From CAVVFX01 sp963747535 (GTDB lineage Bacteria; Acidobacteriota; Terriglobia; Bryobacterales; Bryobacteraceae): DNA of 64,000 bases. This document shows positions 27,618-35,716 of the stretch, one piece after another. The position numbers and the translations under genes were made by a program. The DNA lies in the NCBI GenBank assembly GCA_963747535.1, contig CAVVFX010000022.1, positions 248,001 to 312,000 on the forward strand, read 5' to 3'. Within the stretch, counting starts at the first letter, position 1. Each line of letters opens with the position of its first letter. Below the pieces are notes generated by a model. That model had not been told where the DNA came from, searched no databases, and worked only from the letters and a program-made list of their open reading frames with translations.

Positions 27618-28214
27618 TCAGAGGGTCACACGGTGAATCAACCTCTTGCGAATCACAAATAGACCGATAAGGCCCAGCAGAATCAAGCCGGTAGTAGTCG
27701 GCTCAGGCGTTACTGCGGCCGCTGCTGTTGCGGTATAGATTATATAGGTCGGGGGACCTGTCGCAAGGCCGGTATCCAAAGGGTAATTATAGATTCCGTT
27801 GGCATTTTGATCCGTGAAGTAATACTTGATGTACGGATCACCGCTGTCGATCACTTGATCGTAAGTTGGAAAACAGCTTAGGTCGTCGCACAATGTGACT
27901 TGATTGGAAGTCCCCGTGGCGTCGTCGGGCCAAGTGACAACTTCAGCCCAATCAGTCTGCGTGCCATCGTCGGTCGTCGGGTCGCCCGCGTCCAGTAAGA
28001 CCAAATAGCCCGGAGTCTGGTTATCTATGCCGCCCGCAAAGTCGACAGTGCTCGTAGTTGAGGGGTTACCCGAAGGGTCTGAAGGGTAAAGGTAACAAGT
28101 AAATGCGTTGCCGGTCCCGGAACAGGAGGAAATAGGCAGAGCGAGACTAGTCGTGGCTGTCAACAGGGTAGACAGCACAGCTAACGCAAACGGTATGTAT
28201 CTTTGTGGGACCAT
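27618..28214 (-). CDS. PEP-CTERM sorting-signal protein
   Basis: Secreted protein of 198 residues. An N-terminal signal peptide (YIPFALAVLSTLLTATTSLA) and a C-terminal tripartite sorting signal (TPEPTTTGLILLGLIGLFVIRKR) mark it as an exosortase substrate: the PEP box, a hydrophobic helix and a basic end. The body is acidic and Thr/Asp-rich, likely beta-sheet. The ATG at 28214 has AGGA seven bases upstream; upstream TTG and ATG codons (28247, 28235) would put the signal peptide inside the protein. No exosortase gene is in this window. PEP-CTERM proteins are usually tied to exopolysaccharide loci such as the one beside it. Confidence 0.85.
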   Translation of the reverse strand: MVPQRYIPFALAVLSTLLTATTSLALPISSCSGTGNAFTCYLYPSDPSGNPSTTSTVDFAGGIDNQTPGYLVLLDAGDPTTDDGTQTDWAEVVTWPDDATGTSNQVTLCDDLSCFPTYDQVIDSGDPYIKYYFTDQNANGIYNYPLDTGLATGPPTYIIYTATAAAAVTPEPTTTGLILLGLIGLFVIRKRLIHRVTL

Positions 28215-28363
28215 GTCACATCCTAACACACGCATGTGGAACGTCAATAGTACTTAGTACCAATACCTAGTACCAGAATGTATCTAAATCTCTGGCTTTG
28301 GGGTCGAAAGGCCTAAAACTGTTCACTAGGCTAAAAATCAAATGGCATCTTTCGCAGGTCTGG

Positions 28364-28642
28364 CTATTCTTTCTTTTCAATCACAAGACCGTTAGTCACG
28401 ATGTCGGAAAAATAAGATACGTCCCGCTGCAGATGACGCAGCCTGGCATCGAGGTCTCGAAGCCTTTCGTCTACCCCGGTGGCCACGTATACATCGTTGG
28501 TGGCGTCGTAAATGATGCGCTGAATAGCCTCGCGAGCCAGCGCTGAGACACTTCGGATGCCGGTCGTCGCGCACATGCTCTTGAGCGACTCATACTCTTT
28601 AGGAGAGATCCGAATACTTAATATCTTGTCGTTTCGGTTTAT
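28364..28642 (-). CDS. Ribbon-helix-helix-like DNA-binding protein, possible ATA start
   Basis: From residue 7 the reading frame gives ILSIRISPKEYESLKSM, then SVSALAREAIQRIIYDA, a ribbon-helix-helix pattern (antitoxin/MetJ-Arc type), followed by a coiled segment DERLRDLDARLRHLQRDVSYF. The first ATG is at 28576, after the beta strand, which would remove the DNA-contacting ribbon. Upstream, an AAGAGG Shine-Dalgarno (28655-28650) stands seven bases before ATA AAC CGA. Either ATA (28642) is used, the ATG mutated to ATA, or the gene is dead. No toxin partner is adjacent. Confidence 0.5.
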   Translation of the reverse strand: MNRNDKILSIRISPKEYESLKSMCATTGIRSVSALAREAIQRIIYDATNDVYVATGVDERLRDLDARLRHLQRDVSYFSDIVTNGLVIEKKE

Positions 28643-28788
28643 GATGAGACCTCTTGTAAGATGAGCGAGGTTATCCTGAGCGAGTAATGTTACTTGGTCG
28701 GGAACGTTCTTTCGAAGAAACGGTAGTTCTTGCGTAGGTCATTCGGAGAATGGGCTGATAACTTCATAGAAATACCCTCTGACATCAC

Positions 28789-29367
28789 TTAGATCGCCAG
28801 CCCATTTGGCTTGGATTTGACGGCGGCAAACTGAGGACCAAGTCCCGGAGAGACCGGGCAAATAGTAGCCGGGCGGACCCAGCTTCGGTCGAGTTCAGCG
28901 TAGACAGCCCGCTGTAACAAAGAAACGGAGGCGATCAAACGGAAGTTGCCTTTGAACTGGACGACAAAGCCTTCGAGGCCTGCTAATGGACCGCGTTCGA
29001 CCGTTACGTACTGGCCCTCGCAGAGGAAAGGCCAAGGCCCTACCGGAACTCCAGCCTCGAGCATTGTGCGAACGGTCGCGACTTCGGATTCCTCAACCGG
29101 GATGGGCCCAGTGGTGCTGGAGCCGAGAATCGAAAAGACTCCCGGAGTCTGGAGAATAGGCAGACGCCGGGACACGTCGAAGCGACAGAACGTGTAACCC
29201 GAGAAAAGAGGGATCTCTATTTCCTTTGTGCGGTCGGTCCATTTGCTCTTGCTGCGATAGACCGGAAGGTAGGTCTCGTACCCCTTCTCCTTCAAGCTTA
29301 GCGACGCGATCCGCTCGAAATTAGAACGCGTGCGGACAGCGTACCAGGGAAATCGCAGTGGTGTCAT
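28789..29367 (-). CDS. Specialised NusG paralogue (UpxY/RfaH-like antiterminator)
   Basis: 192 residues. The NGN domain starts PWYAVRTRSNFERIASLSLKEKGYETYLPVYR and includes PLFSGYTFCRFDV; the KOW motif lies in GQYVTVERGPLAGLEGFVVQFKG. NusG paralogues located beside long polysaccharide operons (UpxY in Bacteroides, RfaH in enterobacteria) bind RNA polymerase and prevent early termination. Here the obvious target is the 24-kb minus-strand operon that starts 4.9 kb downstream. The gene has no neighbours of the housekeeping nusG locus (secE, rplK). A C-terminal tail of about 25 residues follows the KOW domain. Confidence 0.85.
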   Translation of the reverse strand: MTPLRFPWYAVRTRSNFERIASLSLKEKGYETYLPVYRSKSKWTDRTKEIEIPLFSGYTFCRFDVSRRLPILQTPGVFSILGSSTTGPIPVEESEVATVRTMLEAGVPVGPWPFLCEGQYVTVERGPLAGLEGFVVQFKGNFRLIASVSLLQRAVYAELDRSWVRPATICPVSPGLGPQFAAVKSKPNGLAI

Positions 29368-30037
29368 TTAGCTAAATCACTTTAGGGCAAGCTACCGCCC
29401 TTTTTGTCCCAAACTTAGAAGGGCTAAGCTCCCGATTCTTTTTGCTCTTCTGGCCTTCTGATCCTAGTTAAAGGTTCCAAATGGCTAGATCACTATAGTC
29501 AATAGAATTAGCACCGCTGTATGCGCAAGTCAAGAATACTGTACGACATTACACGTTACTGGTATACAAAGTGTGCATTGGGCGTACCAGTACGGACCTA
29601 ATCCCTAAGTATTAATCTCTAAGTATTAGCCGCAACCTCGAAAATCGGGCCAGTTGGGGTCACCTCAGAACCAGCCAGCTGCATATCATCATCCAGGAAA
29701 ACTTGCTCTTCGCTGCAGCCGGTTTGATAAGTTCCACCGCCATGAATGGCGTCCGTCAGGGAGAAGTTGTCCCGACGTGATCGATAGCGGCCTGGATAGC
29801 TGCCACAACCGCTGTGTCCGAGGCGAGTACCGGGATGAGCGGCACGTTGAGTTCGCGACCACAAAGATCCCTACAACTTCGATTTCCTCATCCTCTCTCA
29901 GACTCAGGAAGTACACGAGCGCGATGTCGAACAGGAACGCCCTGCCTGCTCGCGCCAGTTTCTGAGTTTTTCGTAGAGCTGGCCGTAGCTTCGTGTTGGA
30001 CGGAAGGGTTTCGTCGCGAAGTTCTGGGACAAGGCAT
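29368..30037. other. Intergenic stretch with repeats, no recognised gene
   Basis: No gene recognised. The part upstream of the NusG-like gene is AT-rich. It holds two direct repeats CTAAGTATTA at 29605-29614 and 29619-29629, the second a palindrome CTAA-GTA-TTAG. A pair TACTGGTA (29557) / TACCAGTA (29585) forms an 8-base inverted repeat with a 20-base loop. From about 29640 on, short open frames in several phases look like decayed coding sequence next to the IS6-type fragment. Confidence 0.5.
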
Positions 30038-30256
30038 CACTCTTCCCTCTCGGATCGTGTTCACAGCTTCAATTCCCGGCAACGTTCGCCATGCGCGCTC
30101 AAACGATCCATAACCCTTGGCCAAACAGACTCGCTGTTTCACCGACCGGTGGTACCGTTCAATTGCGTTATTGAGATACTGGCATTGACGTAAAACCACC
30201 CGCGGGGGAATAACTGTTTCGGTTTTCAGCGCTTCCACCGCCGACGGATAAGTCGG
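30038..30256 (-). pseudogene. IS6-family transposase fragment
   Basis: Only the last third of the DDE domain remains. RQCQYLNNAIERYHRSVKQRV contains the catalytic glutamate context of IS6 transposases (QCKYLNN-IEQDHR in active enzymes), and FERAWRTLPGIEAVNTIREGRV is the typical end of the domain. The N-terminal helix-turn-helix and the first two aspartates are missing, as is the normal C-terminal tail. No inverted repeats were found. It is dead. Confidence 0.75.
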
Positions 30257-30531
30257 GTTCTTAACGCCGGTCTCTGTCGTCATCCCCGACAATCTGGTTT
30301 CCCTCCTGAAACGCCTGCCTACCACGGTGGGGCATTTCTTCCCATGGGGGACTCGACCCACGTCCATTCTGTTTCGGCGGATCGGCTTCGAGCTTTGTTC
30401 GACCGCTCGACGATCCGCCGGGGGCAGGCCCCATATCGAGCGTTGTTGGGTTACACCTATCCGATCGCGATTCCTCCTCCGCCGACGAAAGACCCGGACC
30501 TTGCCTCTGTTGTCCCAAAAGAGAATGGTTC

Positions 30532-30836
30532 GTGGGCCGCTACGTCAGCAAACTGCAGACGATTGCGCTGGAAGACGCGGTGCATAAGATTTCGGGCTGC
30601 CGGCGCAGCGGCGGAAGTTATACGACCACAGGCTGATCCGGCCGGGGATGAAGGCCGACTTGGTGATTTTCGATCCCAATACGGTGGCGGACAAGGCTAC
30701 GTTCGAAAATCCGCACCAGTGTGCGGTGTGCGTAAAGTAGGTGACGGTGATCGGCGTGATCGCGATTGACGACGGCCAGCTGACCAGGGAGCGGCATGGC
30801 AGGATTCTTTATCGCCCAGTGGAGAATCGGGCGTAG
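30532..30836 (+). pseudogene. D-aminoacylase (amidohydrolase) C-terminal fragment
   Basis: Reads as the end of an N-acyl-D-amino-acid deacylase when two lesions are repaired. VGRYVSKLQTIALEDAVHKISG in one frame continues as LPAQRRKLYDHRLIRPG and MKADLVIFDPNTVADKATFE in another (single-base loss near 30593). A TAG at 30738 then replaces the tyrosine expected between VK and VTV, after which GVIAIDDGQLTRERHGRIL completes the family ending. The catalytic metal-binding barrel is absent. A clear remnant with one frameshift and one nonsense codon. Confidence 0.75.
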
Positions 30837-30844
30837 ACGGGGCG

Positions 30845-32524
30845 CTACTGGAAGATGACGCCGATCTTGCCGGCGCCGCTGGACGCTCCCGCGCCGAAGA
30901 CGTCCAACCCGGAGACGGTGGTTTGCGCACTGCCGGCCTCGGAATTGAGCACGATGAATCCGCCCCCGATATCGAATCCGGGACCGGTTACTGGCGCGCT
31001 GGGCGGCAGGGCGGAGAGAACCGCGGCGGGCACCGTGAAGCTTCCGGCCGATGCCGGCGCCATGCAGACAAATTCACCGGCTCCGGAATAGCTGTTTGTG
31101 GCTGCGTCAGTGGTGAGCGGGCTGATGCCGACGATGTACACGTCGCCGTTCGTTGCACCGCCGGACCAGTTCAGCGTGAGGGATTGACTGCGCGGCACGG
31201 TGATGATGGACGACTCATTGGTCCAGGTGACTACCGGCGGAACCGTGAGGGACACTTTGAATGGGCCGACATCCTTTCCCCCGGTTCCGTTATCTAGCGT
31301 ATAGGTTCCGGCGCTGAGAAAAGCGGATTCCTGCACGCCCAGCATCGGCGTTACAAATTTCGTTGCGTAATTGCCGGTGCTGCTGCGGGTGATTTGCCGG
31401 GTTCCGTTGGGGCCAGTTACGTTGATCACGGGGCCGGCGTCCAACCCGACGGGCGTGACAGGGTCGGTAAAGAATTCGCCGCTCGCGAACTGGTAGACCA
31501 TACAACCCTGGCTGATGGCGACTTCGGCGCTCAGGCCTCCCATGGAGTTGAAAAGGTTATTGGCCGTAAAGGTGCCGAAGGTTCCGGTGGCAGAGTCATT
31601 CTCCTCAGGCGGTTCCGGGCGCGGCACGCCGGTGATATCGAGCGAGAATTGCTCCAGCACGATTTCCCCGACACGCAATGTCTGGTAATTGTTGATGTTC
31701 TGCAAATCGGCAGAAGTAAACAGGTTCGCATCGGAACACACGGCATTGTCGTTGACGGCGATGGTGACGAAGTTGCTGGTGACGCCGTTCACGGTGAAGT
31801 ATACCGGAACAAAGCATCCCGATACGCCTGTGGGAATGGTGACGTTGAGCTGATCCTCGCCGGCATATCCCGAACGGCCGTAGTATTGGACCTTGGCGTC
31901 CTGTCCGCCAACATTGGCTGTAATGGTCGTGTTGGGCAGGTTTCCGGCGGGCGGGGTGGTGGCGTCGCTTCCGGTGATGGGGCCTAAACCGGTGCCCCAG
32001 AAGGTTACGGTTTCGCCGGGTTGAAACGAGTTGATGAACGAATTGTAGTTGCTGTTCGAATCCTGGATGACTCCCGGGCCCGTTCCCCGCTGGTTGCGCG
32101 TGAACAGGCCCAGAGCATTCTTCACCACCTTGATTTGCGCCTGTTGGCTGGCGAGACCGTTGTAGTTGACGGTGACGACTCCAGTGCCAACGGGCGTCGT
32201 CGACGGCAGAATAGCCGCAACCTGTGCCGCGGATGTGAAAAACATCAGGCAGGGCACGATGGTGCCGTTGACGCTGACGCTCACGGATGTCGCGGCCAGG
32301 GAGGTCTGGTAGGGGAGACTGCCGTTGTAGACGATAGTGGAAGGGCCAAGGCCGGAACCGAAGATGACAAAGATCGACCCCTGGGCGATGCCGCTATTGG
32401 GAAAGTTGGGCAGGGTGTAACTTGCCGAATTGAATACGCCGGGCGAAGCGATGGAAGGCGCGGCGGCCGGCGACGCAACGGCGCTCAAGGCAATCACGAG
32501 TACCAGATGAAATGGCGTTTTCAC
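30845..32524 (-). CDS. Secreted TIGR03437-type protein
   Basis: 559 residues with the signal peptide KTPFHLVLVIALSAVASPAAA. Residues about 25-260 match the acidobacterial TIGR03437 domain: PGVFNSASY, GIAQGSIFVIFGSGLGP, LMFFTSAAQVAAILPST, QPGETVTFWGTGLGP and EDQLNVTIPTGV. The C-terminal half is beta-rich and unrecognised. The frame is open to an ATG at 32593, but the GTG at 32524 is preceded by AAGGAG and starts the signal peptide directly. The function of the family is unknown; it is a cell-surface or secreted protein. It is intact within a stretch of decayed genes. Confidence 0.8.
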   Translation of the reverse strand: MKTPFHLVLVIALSAVASPAAAPSIASPGVFNSASYTLPNFPNSGIAQGSIFVIFGSGLGPSTIVYNGSLPYQTSLAATSVSVSVNGTIVPCLMFFTSAAQVAAILPSTTPVGTGVVTVNYNGLASQQAQIKVVKNALGLFTRNQRGTGPGVIQDSNSNYNSFINSFQPGETVTFWGTGLGPITGSDATTPPAGNLPNTTITANVGGQDAKVQYYGRSGYAGEDQLNVTIPTGVSGCFVPVYFTVNGVTSNFVTIAVNDNAVCSDANLFTSADLQNINNYQTLRVGEIVLEQFSLDITGVPRPEPPEENDSATGTFGTFTANNLFNSMGGLSAEVAISQGCMVYQFASGEFFTDPVTPVGLDAGPVINVTGPNGTRQITRSSTGNYATKFVTPMLGVQESAFLSAGTYTLDNGTGGKDVGPFKVSLTVPPVVTWTNESSIITVPRSQSLTLNWSGGATNGDVYIVGISPLTTDAATNSYSGAGEFVCMAPASAGSFTVPAAVLSALPPSAPVTGPGFDIGGGFIVLNSEAGSAQTTVSGLDVFGAGASSGAGKIGVIFQ

Positions 32525-33119
32525 AAGGCTCCTTTTTACACGTCTACTAAAATACCTGAAACTCTTAAATATTGATAGGCGTGGAGAGAACAAAAGGTGT
32601 TATGCGACACTGGCGGCGATCGATCGACAGGGGCTGAATATACGAGATTTTTTTCGCTTCCGACCGTTGCAATCCACCTCGCAATGGCACCGCCGTATCA
32701 AACCCCGCCCTTTTCTTCTGGCGCGAAGCGCGTCGTCACTCCTTGTCACTCTTTGGCTTTAAGTCTATGAAAACATTGGTAGCGCTAACGGCAATCGAAC
32801 GTGTATGGCGCCATCTCAGTTCGTCCCAGTTCGTGCTAAGTGGTTGTGTCTTCAGTCGAGCGTCTTCAGTCGAGCTCGCCCGGCGACGAATACGAAAACC
32901 AGGCTACAAGTCGCGGACGTGCGTTCGCGCCTCCGCGATGTACCCTTAGCCATCGACAGCGTGGCAGTTGACTCATCCGCGATGCAATATGCCGGTGTAA
33001 TTCCGCTTCAGGCGGCCTTGTATCAAGTTCGTCCTGCCGGCGAGTTTGACACCCGGGGACCATGGGATTGCGATGACCGCTGGGGCGCCAACTCACCCTC
33101 GTCGGCGTATCTCAGTGTG
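32525..33119. other. No gene seen
   Basis: Upstream region of the TIGR03437-type gene, AT-rich near 32530-32660, followed by sequence with only short open frames and no recognisable protein. It leads into the SBBP/Ig-like debris. Confidence 0.5.
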
Positions 33120-33541
33120 GCCGACGCCGTTGCATCCAGCTTTATCTCGCAGGCAACACCGGCGGCCCGGACCTGATTACCACGCCGGGCGCATTCATGA
33201 CTGCCTCCAAAACCATCGGAATCGGTAACAGCAGAGGCTTCGTCGCCCGTATCGCCGCGCAAGGCACCGCCCGCGTCGTGCTCCACTCGTCGCAGGAAGG
33301 CCCTACGCTGACGTTGACGGCCACAGTCTCTCCGCCGTCGCAATATGCGTCGATGCCAACCGGCCAAGTCGTATTCCTCAATGGAGACTCCGCGTTTGCC
33401 GTCGTAAGCCTCGACGCCACCGGGACCGCGACCTACAACACCTCAACAGCACCGCCCGGCACATACACCATCAGTACGGCGGCAACACCACCTACCCGGC
33501 GGCCAGTGCGACGATTACTGCCACGCTCAACCCACTGCCGT
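33120..33541 (+). pseudogene. SBBP-repeat / Ig-like surface protein fragment
   Basis: LYLAGNTGGPDLITTPGAF is an SBBP (beta-propeller) repeat unit, followed after about 30 residues by a bacterial Ig-like domain: PTLTLTATVSPPSQYASMPT, GQVVFLNGDSAFAVVSLD, TATYNTSTAPPGTYTIS. A frameshift near 33473 moves the last strand, QYGGNTTYPAASATITATLN, to another frame, which then ends at a TAG at the end of this interval. No start codon in a proper context remains. Such proteins are large, secreted and common in acidobacteria. Confidence 0.65.
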
Positions 33542-33559
33542 AGTGGTTTTGAATTCCGG

Positions 33560-33925
33560 CGGTATTCACTTCATGGAACAGCATTCAGGTCGATCGCTTA
33601 TCTCTTCTTATACGCATTGGCTTTGGCCGTGCCGCGGCCTGCGAGCTTCATCAACGCGCCATTGGCTTTTGAACCGAACCTGGGGCAGGCCGATCCGGCG
33701 GTGCAGTTTGCATCGCACGGCGACGAGCCATGCGCTCAACTTTAAAACCGGTGAATTGGTCCTGAACAGCCTGCGGATGACGCTGGCCGGCGCGAATACC
33801 AATAGCAAGGCAGCCGGAATCACGCGGCAATCCGGCGTAGTGAGCTATTTGATCGGTAACGACCCGAAGAAGTGGCCCACCGGCATCCAACCTTCGGCAA
33901 GGTTGACTATGCCGATGTGTACCCC
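33560..33925 (+). pseudogene. SBBP-protein N-terminal fragment, broken in three frames
   Basis: A hydrophobic leader (IAYLFLYALALAVPRPASF) precedes PLAFEPNLGQADPAVQFASHG, the usual opening of SBBP-repeat proteins. ALNFKTGELVLNSLRMTLAG and VVSYLIGNDPKKWPTGI lie in a second frame, and PTFGKVDYADVYP, normally followed by GIDLVYYG, in a third. The match stops abruptly after DVYP, so the gene was both frameshifted and truncated. Confidence 0.65.
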
Positions 33926-34270
33926 GAAAAATCGATTCGAGGCGGCACGAGGCGAAGACAACTGCATCGCGCCCTACGAGGCCGTGCTGGAAGCTGTGAC
34001 CGTCGCGCAAACGAGCGCGGAGACGGTGCATGCCAGCCCCTTTTGGCGTCCTGCCCGTCCTGATCTTTCGCGCGATCCAAGACTTACTTCGGATACTACA
34101 AGCGGTTCTTTCCCTCGACCTCGCTGCTGAATGATCTCTTCGGCGCGCCTGACGTGAGCGGCACATTTCTCCGGGGCGGCGCGGGATTCACGCAGGATCA
34201 GATGATGCCTTCGGCCGGCTATCTGGGTTCGCGCAACGGAGAAGTTCCCGGACCGAGACGCGCCCTGTAG
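33926..34270 (+). pseudogene. Unidentified coding remnant
   Basis: Coding-like sequence in shifting frames. The longest coherent end is TYFGYYKRFFPSTSLLND, then LFGAPDVSGTFLRGGAGFTQD, closing with a TAG at 34268-34270. I do not recognise the family. It is followed by a terminator-like hairpin, which supports this having been the end of a plus-strand gene. Confidence 0.35.
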
Positions 34271-34319
34271 AGCAGTCCACGTAAGCAGTGCAGCGAGCCT
34301 GCCCGATGCGTGCCCGGCT

Positions 34320-34345
34320 AACGCCGCGGCGGGCGTTTTGTTTTT
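34320..34345 (+). terminator. Rho-independent terminator-like hairpin
   Basis: AACGCC (34320-34325), a six-base loop, GGCGTT (34332-34337), then TTGTTTTT. It lies 50 bases after the stop of the preceding remnant. Confidence 0.55.
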
Positions 34346-34359
34346 AGGGCTCGGCGGGC

Positions 34360-34560
34360 TCAGATCGACATGGGCAAACCAGCGACGAGGCGATCCGTGG
34401 CGCGCAGGTTGGGCGCATGCTTGCGTCCGCGATTAAGGAGCAGCAGTTGATGGCGGATCAGCCCGGATTCGGCAACCATGGAACGGAGTTCCCCCAAGCC
34501 CTGCCAGTCGGACCATGGTGAATGAACAGGAGGATGAAGTCGCGCACCCCGGCAATGGTA
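34360..34560 (-). pseudogene. Integrase-core transposase N-terminal fragment
   Basis: ELRSMVAESGLIRHQLLLLN, then RGRKHAPNLRATDRLVAGL, is the recognisable N-terminal part of a common integrase-core transposase (MVAES-x-L-x-KHQLLILNR-x-RKRAPNLR in intact copies). The expected preceding residues, VRDFILLFIH, are in another frame at about 34535-34560. The sequence then breaks off, and the DDE catalytic domain is missing. Dead insertion-sequence fragment. Confidence 0.65.
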
Positions 34561-35033
34561 ACAATACCTCACGAGCCATCGTATTGAGGCCAATTCGCCA
34601 AGGACACCTGAAAATGCATTGCGAGCAACTAAGTCTTTTGTTGTAATGGCGGAGAGAGTGGGATTCGGAACGTCTCCTGCCATTGATAACCCGCAACTTG
34701 TTGAAAACAGGATTCGCAGTATTCGGCATAATCGCTGGAGTTTGAGAAAGTCGGTACGTAAGCGGTACGCGACGATCTCCAAGTTTCATCTTCACGCCGA
34801 AAATGGGCGAGCACAGGTCAGGAGATCTTTTCAGGCGGCGATTTCTTGTTCCATTCCTCCTCGTGATCCATTACGCAGTCCAAACGCTTCCGTGAGCGTG
34901 GGCTTTTCGTAGCGCATGTGGCCGGGGGGCCGGTCGGCATGGGACGCGCCGGGTTCGGTGCGCAAGATTCACGTGGCACGACGCTCAAGAAGGTATTAGT
35001 CCCAGTGCTGGAGGAACTTCACTCGGCTCCTTG
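34561..35033. other. No gene seen
   Basis: Short overlapping open frames on both strands, none with a recognisable product or ribosome-binding site. Probably decayed mobile-element surroundings. Confidence 0.45.
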
Positions 35034-35440
35034 TTAGCGCCGGGATAAATAAAACGACAACATTTCCGCCGGTTTTGTAGTCAACGAAAAAACAGCCCTC
35101 GGCCAGGATTCAGTACCTACGCTATAGAAGTTTTTCAATTCTCCCTGGCCAGGTACAACCGGTGGCGCTATCATCGAGTATGCGCCGAATGGCTCCGGCT
35201 CTTTGTAGACGGAGCCTCCAGTCGGGCCCTCCGCGTCTTCACCTTCTGCTCGATCAGCCTGGTCAGCTCCGCGAGATCCGCCGGATCGTAGCCGTTGCTT
35301 CCACGGTTGAGGGGATAGTACAGCCAACCGTGGCGGCTTTCGCGCCGATCTCCATGAGCGGCCAATACCACATTTGGAGACAGGCTATCACAAACGTTCG
35401 CGGAAACCGCGCCTGCGCGGCGCGCCAGAGTAGAAGTCAT
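35034..35440 (-). pseudogene. Possible broken ORF, unrecognised
   Basis: Two open frames on the minus strand read as one protein if joined by a frameshift near 35230: HGWLYYPLNRGSNGYDPADL, then AELTRLIEQKVKTRRARLE in the first, and PTGGSVYKEPEPFGAYSMIA, then PPVVPGQGELKNFYSVGTES in the second. I know no family for it. The palindrome at 35536 lies about 100 bases upstream of its start, so it may be the remains of a gene from the same regulon. This is weak. Confidence 0.25.
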
Positions 35441-35535
35441 TTTTCGTATAGTAGTGGCATCCGTTCGCGGATAAGGAAGTCAAAGAACTACAGTTCTGGA
35501 TAGGGCCCGGCTTCGTAGCCGTCGTCTATGGGCCG

Positions 35536-35555
35536 TTCGTCTACGGATAGACGAA
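35536..35555. promoter_or_regulatory. Operator-like palindrome, site 1
   Basis: TTCGTCTA-CGGA-TAGACGAA has perfect 8-base arms around four bases. It is 161 bases upstream of the YfdX gene, with an extra half site (GTCGTCTA) about ten bases further upstream. The same architecture recurs at 38118 and 39995. Confidence 0.6.
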
Positions 35556-35716
35556 CCGTGTCGCACTCCTCAATGCTACTGGCAGATCCTGCGAAGTGAC
35601 GACTCCGCCAGGCGGTTCAAGAAAAGGAAATGATCCGGGCGATTTCGTGTGGCCCGGCAGATGCATCCACTCGGGCATGACCGGCAAGCATTCGGTCGAC
35701 GAAAGGAATAACAAAT

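Noticed and set aside
29619..29864. Small peptide gene on the minus strand (81 codons)
   Set aside because: The sequence NFSLTDAIHGGGTYQTGCSE is suggestive of a peptide precursor, but there are no processing genes nearby and the 5' part is basic shadow-like sequence in a decayed region.
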